DNA of 64,000 bases from contig NZ_UFXX01000002.1 of NCBI RefSeq assembly GCF_900447535.1, forward strand, positions 372,001-436,000. Direction: 5' to 3'. A program made the position numbers and the translations under genes. Under the pieces are notes generated by a model. The model was not told where the DNA came from and did not search any database. It saw only the letters and a program-made list of their open reading frames with translations. The first letter of the stretch is position 1. Every line of letters starts with the position of its first letter. This document shows, one piece after another, positions 56,586 through 64,000 of the stretch. The DNA is from Dermacoccus nishinomiyaensis (GTDB lineage: Bacteria; Actinomycetota; Actinomycetes; Actinomycetales; Dermatophilaceae).

Positions 56586-56954
56586 TCAGCGGGTGGGGAG
56601 TGCCTCGAGATCGCGCTCGACCTCACCGCTGATGCGGCGCTCCACCCAGAAGGACAGGAACGGGACGCAGCCGGCCAGGATGACGAGCACCATCTTGCCG
56701 ATCCCCCAGCGCATGGCGAAACCCAGATTCGCCGTCGCGGCGACATAGACGAGGAAGAGCAGACCATGCGGTTGCGGCCACCAGTCGAGGGCGTGGTTGT
56801 CGAAACCGTAGTGCAGCACCATCTCGAGCACGAGAACGAGCAGGCCGATACCGACGATGAACGCGGCGACCTTGAAGAACTTGAGGGCAGAGCGAGCCTT
56901 GAGTGCGTCGATGCGCACCACGGGGCGGCCGGGGGTGGGAGCAGGCTTTGTCAC
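56586..56954 (-). CDS. DUF3817 family membrane protein
   Basis: A 122-residue protein with three membrane segments and the DUF3817 pattern ALKFFKVAAFIVGIGLLVLV, WWPQPHGLLFLVYVAAT and LAGCVPFLSFWVERR. The function is unknown; relatives often lie beside guaA or SURF1 genes in actinobacteria. GTG 56954 overlaps the SURF1 stop (GTGA), so the two membrane proteins are co-translated. Confidence 0.85.
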   Translation of the reverse strand: MTKPAPTPGRPVVRIDALKARSALKFFKVAAFIVGIGLLVLVLEMVLHYGFDNHALDWWPQPHGLLFLVYVAATANLGFAMRWGIGKMVLVILAGCVPFLSFWVERRISGEVERDLEALPTR

Positions 56955-57877
56955 GGCGTTTCCTTTCGTGTCGCCGGGCGCATCGCGCCCTGTTCGGCGA
57001 GGGTTTCGGGAGCCGACGACGCCCGGGCGGCACCATCGTCGGGCTGGTCGAGATCGTCAGCGGCGTCGCCCTCGCTGCGTGCGGCGCGCACGTCGGGCGC
57101 ATCTGTTGCCTGCGGCCCGTCGGAGATCGCGGCTTCGGCGGCCGCCCGGTCGTTGAGGTATTCCTCATGCAGGATCCGCAGCCACATGAAGACGGCGAAG
57201 ATCGCGAAGATCCACCACTGCCACGCATAGGCCGCGTTGCGCAGATCGACCTTCGTGGCCTTCGGCACCGGCGGCGGAATGTGCTGCACGACAGCGGTTC
57301 CCGACTGCGGCGCCGCGGCCGGCGCCTGTTTCGTCGAGAAGACGAAGCCGTTGTAGACCTTGCCGCCCCACTCGTTGAGCAGCCGGCCCATGTCGATCGT
57401 GCCGATCTGCCCCTCGGGAAGTTCACCGAGCGTAGAGACCGATTCACCGGGCGCGAGCGCGCCCTCGATCGTCACCGTGCCTGACGTCGGCGCGGGCAGC
57501 TTCGTCGTCTGCGTGACGAACCCGCGCACCACCGGGATGCGCGCGCCCGTCATGTCGACGACGAGCGGTGTCATGAGCCAGTAGCCGTTCTTGCCGTCGA
57601 GTACGCGACCGGCGACCAGTTCGGTCTTCGCGGCGTCATAGTGGCCGGTCGCACGAATCGGCTGCAAGGAGCGCCCGTTGTCGAACGTCGTCTGCGGTTT
57701 CAGGACGTCGTCGAGTGGTTCCACAGCGCGCCCGTTGCTCTCCTCGAGGACCTGCTGGTTGGCCCTGTTGTGGGCCGTCTGCCACTGCCAGTTGCCCAAC
57801 CAGACGAAGGCTGCCGTCAGAACGAGCATGACGACGAACAACCGCAGGAGGCGGGGTTTCATCGCGGTTCGCAGCAC
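56951..57877 (-). CDS. SURF1-family cytochrome oxidase assembly protein
   Basis: A 308-residue protein with two membrane segments: LLRLFVVMLVLTAAFVWLGN at the N-terminus and WWIFAIFAVFMWLRIL near 225. The periplasmic-side domain between them has NGYWLMTPLVVDM and IPVVRGFV, as in SURF1/Shy1, which help build haem centres of aa3-type cytochrome oxidase. A ~75-residue acidic tail follows the second segment. GTG 57877 has a TAGGCT box exactly six bases upstream; ATG 57862 is an alternative. Confidence 0.88.
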   Translation of the reverse strand: MLRTAMKPRLLRLFVVMLVLTAAFVWLGNWQWQTAHNRANQQVLEESNGRAVEPLDDVLKPQTTFDNGRSLQPIRATGHYDAAKTELVAGRVLDGKNGYWLMTPLVVDMTGARIPVVRGFVTQTTKLPAPTSGTVTIEGALAPGESVSTLGELPEGQIGTIDMGRLLNEWGGKVYNGFVFSTKQAPAAAPQSGTAVVQHIPPPVPKATKVDLRNAAYAWQWWIFAIFAVFMWLRILHEEYLNDRAAAEAAISDGPQATDAPDVRAARSEGDAADDLDQPDDGAARASSAPETLAEQGAMRPATRKETP

Positions 57878-57883
57878 CGACTC

Positions 57884-57889
57884 AGCCTA
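57884..57889 (-). promoter_or_regulatory. -10 box of the SURF1-DUF3817 genes (leaderless)
   Basis: TAGGCT on the minus strand, exactly six bases before GTG 57877. Confidence 0.6.
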
Positions 57890-57940
57890 CGGGGTCGAAC
57901 TGAACGTTGCCTCAGACGGGTCGCTCTGCATTGTGGAGCG

Positions 57941-59707
57941 TCATAGCGTCACCTCGACGGCGCCCCTTTCACCACCGGCAAGCCCACCGATGCGCGGCAT
58001 CCCGACGTCGACGACCTGCCCGGGCACACGACCCGGCGCCATGTCGAGCCTGACGTACTCCTCACCCGGCGCCGGGCGCTCGTCCCGCTCCCCCTTGGCC
58101 GGCCACGCACTCATCGCACGTTCGGCCTGGGCGGTGATCGTCAGCGAAGGATTGACGCCCAGGTTCGCGGAGACAGCCGAACCGTCGACGATCGACAGAG
58201 TCGGGTAGCCGTGGACGCGGTGATACGCGTCGATGACGCCCGTGCCCGGCCCGTCGCTGATCGGTGCGCCGCCGAGGAAGTGCGCCGTCATCGGCACCTC
58301 GAACAGCTCGTTCCACGTGCCGCCCGGCACCGCGGTGCCCTTGACGGCCTTCTGCAGCTCGCTCGCCATCGCGTGAATCGCCCTGTGCCCGCCAGCAATC
58401 CACGACGGATTGGGTTCGCCGTGGCCCTGCGCGGACGTCAGCTTCCATCCGCGGCGCGTGCGCTGCGGTGAGACGTCGATGGAGTTGTCGAGCGTCTGCA
58501 TGACGAGGGCGATGACGGTGCGCTCACTCCATCTTCGCGGCACGACGGTCTTGAGCAGCGTGCCCGGGCGCTTGATGAACTCGCGCGCGAAGGCACGCGT
58601 GCGGCTCGGCACGTCGCCGGGGATGAGCAGGGTGGAGAAGAAGCCCATCGCGTTCGAGCCCTTGCCGTAACGGCAGTTCTCGACGTGCGTCGTGGCGTCG
58701 ACGTGAAAGCTGGAGGTGATGGCGACGCCCTTCGTCAGGTCCGCGCCGCGCGGTACGTCGACGAGGGCCGCACCACCGAGTTCTTCGGAGTTGGTACGCG
58801 TCAGCTTGCCCAGCCGCGGCGACAGGTGCCGCAGGCGCCCCTCGGCCCGCAGCGTGTGCAGCAACGACTGCGTCCCCCACGTCCCGGCGGCGAGGACGAC
58901 GTGGCGGGCCGTCATCGTCCGGCGATCCCGACGCAGCCACGCGCCGGTGCGCTCACTCGTCACGCGCCAGCCGCCTTCGCCGTGCTCACCGATCGGTTCG
59001 AGATCGACGACGGTGCGCATCGCCTCGATGCGTGCGCCGGCCCGTTCGGCGAGGGGTAGGTAGTTCTTGAGCAGCGTGTTCTTCGCGCCGACGCGGCAGC
59101 CGACCATGCAGTTGCCGCACTCGGTGCAGCCGGTGCGCGCCGGGCCCTCGCCCCCGAAGTAAGGATCGTCGACGCGCTCGCCGGCGCGTCCGAAGTACAC
59201 GCCGACCGGCGTCTTGCGGAACGTGTTCTCGACACCGAGGCTGCGGGCTGCGTCGCGCATGACGTTCTCGACGACGCCCTCGCACGGGTTGGCCTCGACG
59301 ACGCCGAGCATCTTCTTCGCCACGGTGTAGTGCGGCGCGAGTTCTTCCTGCCAGTCGGTGATGTGCGCCCACTGCGGGTCGTCGAAGAACGTCTTCGGCG
59401 GCACGTAGAGCGTGTTCGCGTAGTTGAGGCTGCCGCCGCCCACGCCCGCGCCGGCGAGGATGACGGCGTGCGGCAGCTTGTGGATGCGCTGCACGCCGAA
59501 GCACTTGAGCTTGGGCGCCCAGACGTAGTTGCGCACGTCCCAGCTCGTCTTGGCGAACTCGTCGTCACGCCGCCGCGGGCCGGCTTCGAGCACGACGACG
59601 TCATAGCCCTTCTCAGCCAACCGCAGCGCCGCGACCGAGCCGCCGAAGCCGGAGCCGATGACGGCGACGTCGACGTCCATCGCCTGATCGCGCGAGGTGG
59701 TGTTCAT
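57941..59707 (-). CDS. GMC-family flavin oxidoreductase, ChoD-like
   Basis: A 588-residue FAD enzyme. The N-terminal FAD loop is VAVIGSGFGGSVAALRLAEK, followed by LEAGPRR and GAGVGGGSLNYANTLY. The C-terminal half has HFLGGAPISDGPGTGVIDAY, and SIVDGSAVSANLGVNPSLTI with the FAD-contacting Asn. A four-Cys cluster (CTECGNCMVGCRVGAKN) near residue 200 fits an Fe-S-type or zinc site. The family includes the mycobacterial ChoD, once called cholesterol oxidase, which also lies near guaB3; the true substrate is uncertain. ATG 59707 overlaps the stop of the aldehyde dehydrogenase (ATGA), so an alcohol-to-acid pair is plausible. Confidence 0.85.
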   Translation of the reverse strand: MNTTSRDQAMDVDVAVIGSGFGGSVAALRLAEKGYDVVVLEAGPRRRDDEFAKTSWDVRNYVWAPKLKCFGVQRIHKLPHAVILAGAGVGGGSLNYANTLYVPPKTFFDDPQWAHITDWQEELAPHYTVAKKMLGVVEANPCEGVVENVMRDAARSLGVENTFRKTPVGVYFGRAGERVDDPYFGGEGPARTGCTECGNCMVGCRVGAKNTLLKNYLPLAERAGARIEAMRTVVDLEPIGEHGEGGWRVTSERTGAWLRRDRRTMTARHVVLAAGTWGTQSLLHTLRAEGRLRHLSPRLGKLTRTNSEELGGAALVDVPRGADLTKGVAITSSFHVDATTHVENCRYGKGSNAMGFFSTLLIPGDVPSRTRAFAREFIKRPGTLLKTVVPRRWSERTVIALVMQTLDNSIDVSPQRTRRGWKLTSAQGHGEPNPSWIAGGHRAIHAMASELQKAVKGTAVPGGTWNELFEVPMTAHFLGGAPISDGPGTGVIDAYHRVHGYPTLSIVDGSAVSANLGVNPSLTITAQAERAMSAWPAKGERDERPAPGEEYVRLDMAPGRVPGQVVDVGMPRIGGLAGGERGAVEVTL

Positions 59708-61284
59708 GACAGGCCCGCCTTCTTCATGACGCGCAGACCCGTGCTCAGGGCGCGAGCGAACTGTCGCTGCGACACGCCCTTCGGCACGCCGAAGCCCTGC
59801 AACCGCTGCACGCTGACGTTCTGGATGTCGGTGTACTTCGTGATGCCCTCCGCGCCGTGACGCCGCCCGAGACCGGAGGCCTTCATGCCGCCCATCGGCG
59901 CGCCATTGCTCGCGTAAGCGGCCGCGTAGCCCTCGTTGACGTTGACGGTTCCGGTGCGGATGCGGGCGGCAATGGCGCGCCCGCGCGCGACGTCCTTCGT
60001 CCAGACGGAGGCGTTGAGGCCGAAGTCGGTGTCATTGGCGAGGGCGACGGCCTCGTCATCGCTGCTCACGCGGTACACGCTGACGACGGGCCCGAATGTC
60101 TCCTCGTCGCGGCACAGCATGCCGTCCGCGACGCCGTCGAGGACGGTCGGTTCGTAGCAGTACGGGCCGATGTCGGAGCGCGCCTTGCCTCCGGTCAGCA
60201 CCGTCGCGCCCTTCGCGACGGCGTCGTCGACGTGCTGTGTGACGCGTTCGAGCTGGTCGGCCGAGATGAGGCTGCCCATGTCGTAGCCCCAGTCGAGCGC
60301 CACGCCGATCTTCATCGCTGCGACGCGTTCGAGGAAGCGTCGCAGGAACTCGTCGGCGATCTTCTCGTGCACGACGAGACGCTCGATCGAGATGCACAGC
60401 TGGCCCGCGCTCGCGAAGACGGCGCGCTGCGCGCACTCGGCGGCGCGCGTCAGGTCGGCGTCATCGGCGATGTACATGGCGTTCTTGCCACCGAGTTCGA
60501 GCGACGCGCTCTTGAGCCGCTCCCCCGCGTCGCGCGCGACGATGCGGCCCGTCTTCGTCGAACCGGTGAACATCACCGAGTCCGCGTGCTCGAGCACCGC
60601 CCCGCCGACGTTCGGCCCGTCGCCGAGGACGACCTGGAGCAGCCCCTCGGGCAGGCCCGCCTCGTCGCACAGTTCAACGGCGCGCAGGCACGTGAAGCTC
60701 GACTTCTCGTCCGGGCGCAGGACGACGGCGTTGCCCGCCGCGAGCGCCGGCAGCGCGTCCGTGATCGACATCGACAGCGGGTAGTTCCACGGCGCGACGA
60801 TGCCGACGACGCCCTTCGGCAGATAGTGCGTGCGCGCCTGCGTCAGCACCGGAAGCGCGCCGAGGGCCTTGCGCTCGGCGAGATAGCTCGGCGCCTTCTT
60901 GGCGTAGTGACGGCACACGCCCGCGGTGTCGAGCACCTCCTCGAACGCCTGGATGCGCGCCTTGCCCGACTCGATCTGGATGAGGTCGAGCAACTCGTCC
61001 TGGCGATCGAGCACGAGGTCGTGCAGCCTCGTGAGGAACTCGACGCGTTCGCGGACGTCGCGCTGTGCCCATTCCTGCTGCGCTGCGCGCGCCCGTTCGT
61101 AGGCGGTGACGACGTCGTCGGGCGTCGACGTGGGCAGCGCGCCGATCGTCTCCCCCGTCAGCGGCGTCATGCGTTCCTGCGCCGGGCCGCTCGCGACGAC
61201 GCGGGCGCTCATGCGTCGGACGGTCGCCTCGTCGAGAGCAAGCGGACGCTGAGGGCGCGGCTGGGTGTGCAGTGAAGGCGTCAT
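59704..61284 (-). CDS. NAD(P)-dependent aldehyde dehydrogenase, succinic semialdehyde dehydrogenase-like
   Basis: A 526-residue aldehyde dehydrogenase that oxidises an aldehyde to an acid. Seen are GIVAPWNYPLSMSITDALPA, FTGSTKTGRIVARDAGERL, the general-base Glu in LELGGKNAMYIADDADL, the nucleophile Cys in FASAGQLCISIERL, and EETFGPVVSVYRV. It is close to the GabD2/SSADH branch. ATG 61284 is chosen because a TACAGT box lies exactly six bases upstream; the frame to 61,395 adds 37 unrelated residues. Coupling to the GMC oxidoreductase suggests it takes that enzyme's aldehyde product. Confidence 0.88.
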   Translation of the reverse strand: MTPSLHTQPRPQRPLALDEATVRRMSARVVASGPAQERMTPLTGETIGALPTSTPDDVVTAYERARAAQQEWAQRDVRERVEFLTRLHDLVLDRQDELLDLIQIESGKARIQAFEEVLDTAGVCRHYAKKAPSYLAERKALGALPVLTQARTHYLPKGVVGIVAPWNYPLSMSITDALPALAAGNAVVLRPDEKSSFTCLRAVELCDEAGLPEGLLQVVLGDGPNVGGAVLEHADSVMFTGSTKTGRIVARDAGERLKSASLELGGKNAMYIADDADLTRAAECAQRAVFASAGQLCISIERLVVHEKIADEFLRRFLERVAAMKIGVALDWGYDMGSLISADQLERVTQHVDDAVAKGATVLTGGKARSDIGPYCYEPTVLDGVADGMLCRDEETFGPVVSVYRVSSDDEAVALANDTDFGLNASVWTKDVARGRAIAARIRTGTVNVNEGYAAAYASNGAPMGGMKASGLGRRHGAEGITKYTDIQNVSVQRLQGFGVPKGVSQRQFARALSTGLRVMKKAGLS

Positions 61285-61290
61285 CCCCCC

Positions 61291-61296
61291 ACTGTA
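61291..61296 (-). promoter_or_regulatory. -10 box of the aldehyde dehydrogenase gene (leaderless)
   Basis: TACAGT on the minus strand, exactly six bases (GGGGGG) before ATG 61284. Confidence 0.55.
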
Positions 61297-61391
61297 GATG
61301 TGACCTCCGACACCGTGGTTACTTTCGCGTACACCGTGCACATGGCGGGCGCCGTCGTGCGCTCTGCCGACGCGATGCCTCCCTCGACGCA

Positions 61392-61426
61392 GCACGCCCC
61401 CGCTCTTCGAAAGAGCGAGGGCGTGC
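61392..61426 (-). terminator. Terminator of the guaB3 gene
   Basis: An eight-base stem plus seven more pairs after one mismatch (61392-61407 with 61411-61426) and a three-base loop, 12 bases beyond the stop at 61438. Confidence 0.8.
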
Positions 61427-61437
61427 CGGGTGGGGGG

Positions 61438-62559
61438 TCAGCTGCGCTGGTAGGGCGCGACGACGAGTTCGACGCGCTGGAACTCCTTGAGGTCGGAGTA
61501 ACCGGTCGTCGCCATCGCGCGCTTGAGGGCGCCCATGATGTTGGTCGTGCCGTCGGCGCTCTGGCCGGGGCCGTCGAGGATCTGCTCGAGCGAACCGACG
61601 GTGCCGACCTCGACGCGCTCACCGCGCGGCAGCTGGCTGTGGTGCGCTTCGGGGCCCCAGTGGAACCCGCGGCCCGGCGCCTCCTCGGCACGCGCGAGGG
61701 CTGCGCCGAGCATGACGGCGTCAGCGCCGCACGCGACGGCCTTGACGATGTCGCCGGATGTGCCGACGCCGCCGTCCGCGATGACGTGGACGTAACGTCC
61801 GCCCGACTCGTCGAGGTAGTCGCGGCGCGCCGCAGCGACGTCGGAGATCGCCGTCGCCATGGGCGCGTGGATGCCGAGCGTGCGGCGCGTCGTGTGCGCG
61901 GCGCCGCCGCCGAAGCCGACGAGGACGCCGGCCGCGCCGGTGCGCATGAGGTGCAGCGCAGCGGTGTAGGTGCCCGCGCCGCCGACGATGACGGGGACGT
62001 CGAGCTCGTAGATGAAGCGCTTGAGGTTGAGCGGTTCGGACGCGCCGGAGACGTGCTCGGCCGACACGGTCGTGCCGCGGATGACGAACAGGTCGACGCC
62101 CGCCGCGACGACGGTGCGCCAGTGCTCCTGCGTGCGCTGCGGTGTCAGGGCGCCGGCGACGGTGACGCCCGCGTCACGGATCTCCTTGAGGCGTGCGGTG
62201 ATGAGTTCGGGCTTGATGGGCTCGGCGTAGATCTCGCGCATGCGGGCGGTGGCCTCGTCAGGGCTGCACGTCGCGATCTGCGCGAGCTGCTTCTCGGGCT
62301 CCTCGTAGCGCGTCCACAGGCCCTCGAGGTCGAGCACCGGCAGGCCGCCGAGCTTGCCGAACGCGATGGCCGTCGCGGGCGACATGAGCGAGTCCATCGG
62401 CGCGGCCATGACGGGCAGCTCGAAGTGGTAGGCGTCGATCTGCCACGACGTCGACACCTCCCGCGGGTCGCGCGTGCGGCGCGACGGGACGATCGCGATG
62501 TCGTCGAGTGAATACGCGCGGCGACCGCGCTTGCCCTTGCCGATCTCGATCTCAGTCAC
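61438..62559 (-). CDS. guaB3: GuaB3-family IMP dehydrogenase-related protein
   Basis: A 373-residue TIM barrel of the IMP dehydrogenase family without CBS domains. Seen are YSLDDIAIVPSRRTRDPREV, LPVMAAPMDSLMS, VDLFVIRGT and HVIADGGVGTSGDIVKAVAC. In the loop where IMP dehydrogenases have the catalytic Cys (GSICTTR pattern), residues 218-225 read GGAAHTTR, with His at the Cys position, so normal IMP oxidation is doubtful. Actinobacteria often carry this relative near guaA and a ChoD-like gene, as here; its role is unsettled. GTG 62559 has a TAGGAT box exactly six bases upstream. Confidence 0.88.
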   Translation of the reverse strand: MTEIEIGKGKRGRRAYSLDDIAIVPSRRTRDPREVSTSWQIDAYHFELPVMAAPMDSLMSPATAIAFGKLGGLPVLDLEGLWTRYEEPEKQLAQIATCSPDEATARMREIYAEPIKPELITARLKEIRDAGVTVAGALTPQRTQEHWRTVVAAGVDLFVIRGTTVSAEHVSGASEPLNLKRFIYELDVPVIVGGAGTYTAALHLMRTGAAGVLVGFGGGAAHTTRRTLGIHAPMATAISDVAAARRDYLDESGGRYVHVIADGGVGTSGDIVKAVACGADAVMLGAALARAEEAPGRGFHWGPEAHHSQLPRGERVEVGTVGSLEQILDGPGQSADGTTNIMGALKRAMATTGYSDLKEFQRVELVVAPYQRS

Positions 62560-62565
62560 GCGTCG

Positions 62566-62571
62566 ATCCTA
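62566..62571 (-). promoter_or_regulatory. -10 box of guaB3 (leaderless)
   Basis: TAGGAT on the minus strand, exactly six bases before GTG 62559. Confidence 0.6.
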
Positions 62572-63558
62572 TTCCCTCGCGCCGTCTTCCGGCGCCCGCC
62601 CGGGGGCGGGTTCGTCGGGCCACTGGCGCGCGACCTGCGCGCAGACGATGAGTTGCAGCTGGTGGAACATCATGAGGGGCAGCACGAGCAGTCCGACGCC
62701 GGAGGGGAACAGCACCGTCGCCATCGGCAAGCCGGACGCCATCGACTTCTTCGATCCGCAGAACACGATGGCGACCTGGTCGGCCCGCGAGAAGCCGAGG
62801 CGGCGCGCCGTCACGTACGAGCCGACCATGACGACGGCGAGCAGCACAGCGCAGATGAGAAGCAGCGCCACGACCTGCCACACGGTGACGTGACTCCACA
62901 TGTGTTCGCGCATGCCGGCGCTGAATGCGGAGTAGACGACGAGCATGATGCCGCCGCGGTCGAGGTACGTCAGGCCCTGCTTGTGTTCGGCGAGGAAGCC
63001 GCCGAGGCGCTTGTGGCAGAACTGGCCGAGGATGAACGGCAGCAGCAGTTGGACGATGAGTTTCTCCGCCGAGTCGAGGCTGAACGCGGCCTGCCCGCCC
63101 ATGACACCGATGACGAGCAGGGGCGTGAGCACGACGCCGAGCATGTTGGAGAACGAGGCGGCGCAGATCGACGCGGCGACGTTGCCGCGCGCGAGTGAGG
63201 TGAACGTGACGGACGACTGCACGGTCGACGGCAGCAGCGTCAGGTACAGCAGTCCGAGGCTGAGGGTGTGGGGCAGGAACGTGTCAGCGATGGGCCGGAT
63301 GACGAGGCCCAGCAGTGGGAACGCGACGAACGTGAACGCGAGGACGAGCAGGTGGAGGCGCCAGTGGCGGAAGCCCTCTTTCGTCTCCTCGGTCGAGAGG
63401 CGCGCGCCGTAGAGGAAGAACAGCAGCCCGATGGCGATGTTCGTCGCCCATTCGACGGGCGCGACGGCACCGCCGCGTGCCGGCAGCAGGCACGCCAGGG
63501 CGACCATTCCGAGCAGGGCGAGGACGTATCCGTCGAGGTACTTGGTGATGAAGCGCAC
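62569..63558 (-). CDS. Bile acid:sodium symporter-like (SBF-like) transporter
   Basis: A 329-residue inner-membrane protein with about nine to ten segments and the SBF-like pattern: IAIGLLFFLYGARLSTEETK, LGLLYLTLLPSTVQSSVTFT, NVAASICAASFSNMLGVVL, and CGSKKSMASGLPMATVLFP with the conserved Lys-Lys/Ser group. Members of this branch (YfeH-like) move organic anions or have no assigned substrate. The gene ends within the -10 box of guaB3. GTG 63558 has no clear ribosome site. Confidence 0.87.
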   Translation of the reverse strand: MRFITKYLDGYVLALLGMVALACLLPARGGAVAPVEWATNIAIGLLFFLYGARLSTEETKEGFRHWRLHLLVLAFTFVAFPLLGLVIRPIADTFLPHTLSLGLLYLTLLPSTVQSSVTFTSLARGNVAASICAASFSNMLGVVLTPLLVIGVMGGQAAFSLDSAEKLIVQLLLPFILGQFCHKRLGGFLAEHKQGLTYLDRGGIMLVVYSAFSAGMREHMWSHVTVWQVVALLLICAVLLAVVMVGSYVTARRLGFSRADQVAIVFCGSKKSMASGLPMATVLFPSGVGLLVLPLMMFHQLQLIVCAQVARQWPDEPAPGRAPEDGARE

Positions 63559-63618
63559 GGGTCATGAGTATCACCGGTCCTCGATGATGAAAACCTGCAG
63601 TGTCTTCCTCGGCGTGGC

Positions 63619-63624
63619 TACGCT
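63619..63624 (+). promoter_or_regulatory. -10 box of the gene at 63,631 (leaderless)
   Basis: TACGCT, exactly six bases before ATG 63631. No Shine-Dalgarno sequence is present. Confidence 0.55.
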
Positions 63625-63630
63625 CTTCGC

Positions 63631-64000
63631 ATGGATGCCGCGAAGAAGCTCGACAAGGCCCGTATCGATCGCAGCCTCGTGGACGTCCATCGCAACCCTC
63701 GCTCTTCTGAAACCGTTTGGGGCTACGTGAGCGCCGTCGGCAAGAAGTGGGCTCTCATCGCGAACGCGCGCGACGGCGGGTACCCCGACGGGTTCACCGC
63801 TATTCGTCTGAAGGACGTGATCGCGGTGCGCAGACGCGCAGGCTTCGAGGACGCGTTCGCCAAGACGCGGACCGACTGGCCTGAGTCGCCGCTCCATCTC
63901 GATCTGGACTCGACGAGGGGTCTCCTGGAATCGGCGCCGACGCGGGGTCGGCTCATCGCGATCGAACGCGAGCGGAAGCTCGAGGACGCCATGTGGGTGG
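63631..64000 (+). CDS. Hypothetical protein (3' partial)
   Basis: A frame open from ATG 63631 to the right edge (123 codons seen) and divergent from the SBF-like gene. The visible part begins MDAAKKLDKARIDRSLVDVH and continues with VWGYVSAVGKKWALIANARD, FTAIRLKDVIAVRRRAG, LHLDLDSTRGLLES and LIAIERERKLEDAMWV. The alternating beta-strand pattern suggests a small barrel fold (SH3- or LSm-like), but no family is recognised. Its start is supported by a leaderless-type -10 box. Confidence 0.7.
   Translation, partial: MDAAKKLDKARIDRSLVDVHRNPRSSETVWGYVSAVGKKWALIANARDGGYPDGFTAIRLKDVIAVRRRAGFEDAFAKTRTDWPESPLHLDLDSTRGLLESAPTRGRLIAIERERKLEDAMWV

Overview
The window is high-GC chromosomal DNA from an actinobacterium, most likely of the order Micrococcales. 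The evidence is the MurT/GatD pair, a DUF3017 gene beside folD, a GuaB3-type IMP dehydrogenase relative near guaA, and the order sucC-sucD-(lipoproteins)-DUF6350/PerM-purN-purH, which matches mycobacteria. About 62 genes are described. No rRNA, tRNA, CRISPR array or intact insertion sequence was seen.

Bases 1-22,800 form a cell-surface polysaccharide locus. A rightward block (1-8,339) holds a nonulosonic-acid (NeuB-type) synthase fused to a sugar-isomerase-like barrel, four glycosyltransferases and a lipid-linked-oligosaccharide ABC flippase. A leftward block (15,375-8,355) is one translationally coupled operon: NDP-sugar epimerase, nucleotidyltransferase, PqqD-like protein, Wzy/ligase-type polymerase, GT2, acyltransferase, CgeB-like transferase and GT2. 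Then come a GT2-like gene, a WbsX-type protein, and two paralogous Tat-exported beta-helix lipoproteins on either side of a GT32-like transferase. Together these look like synthesis, export and surface handling of a branched, probably acidic glycan.

Between 22,900 and 24,070 a DUF3800 gene sits between two imperfect copies of the icd terminator region, which suggests an inserted unit. From 24,000 to 33,300 lie icd, Nudix and HAD hydrolases, an LMW-PTP, exonuclease III, a UDP-glucose dehydrogenase with unusual codon choice, DUF3017/folD, an SGNH hydrolase with an apparent frameshift, and a YdcZ-type transporter. From 33,300 to 42,600 lie purH/purN, a PemK/MazF-like toxin gene broken by an in-frame stop, PerM-like and other membrane proteins, two DUF4352 lipoproteins, sucD/sucC and a stand-alone B12-binding protein.

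The right third holds pcrA, DedA, a Nudix/GT4/PIG-L deacetylase/UPF0104 group (possible glycolipid pathway), murT/gatD (lipid II amidation), two PAP2 phosphatases, guaA, DUF3817, SURF1, a ChoD-like GMC oxidoreductase, an aldehyde dehydrogenase, guaB3 and an SBF-like transporter. A gene cut by the right edge ends the window.

Many genes here have a TANNNT -10 box exactly six bases before the start codon (seven in a few cases) and no Shine-Dalgarno sequence. This indicates leaderless transcripts and was used to choose several starts.
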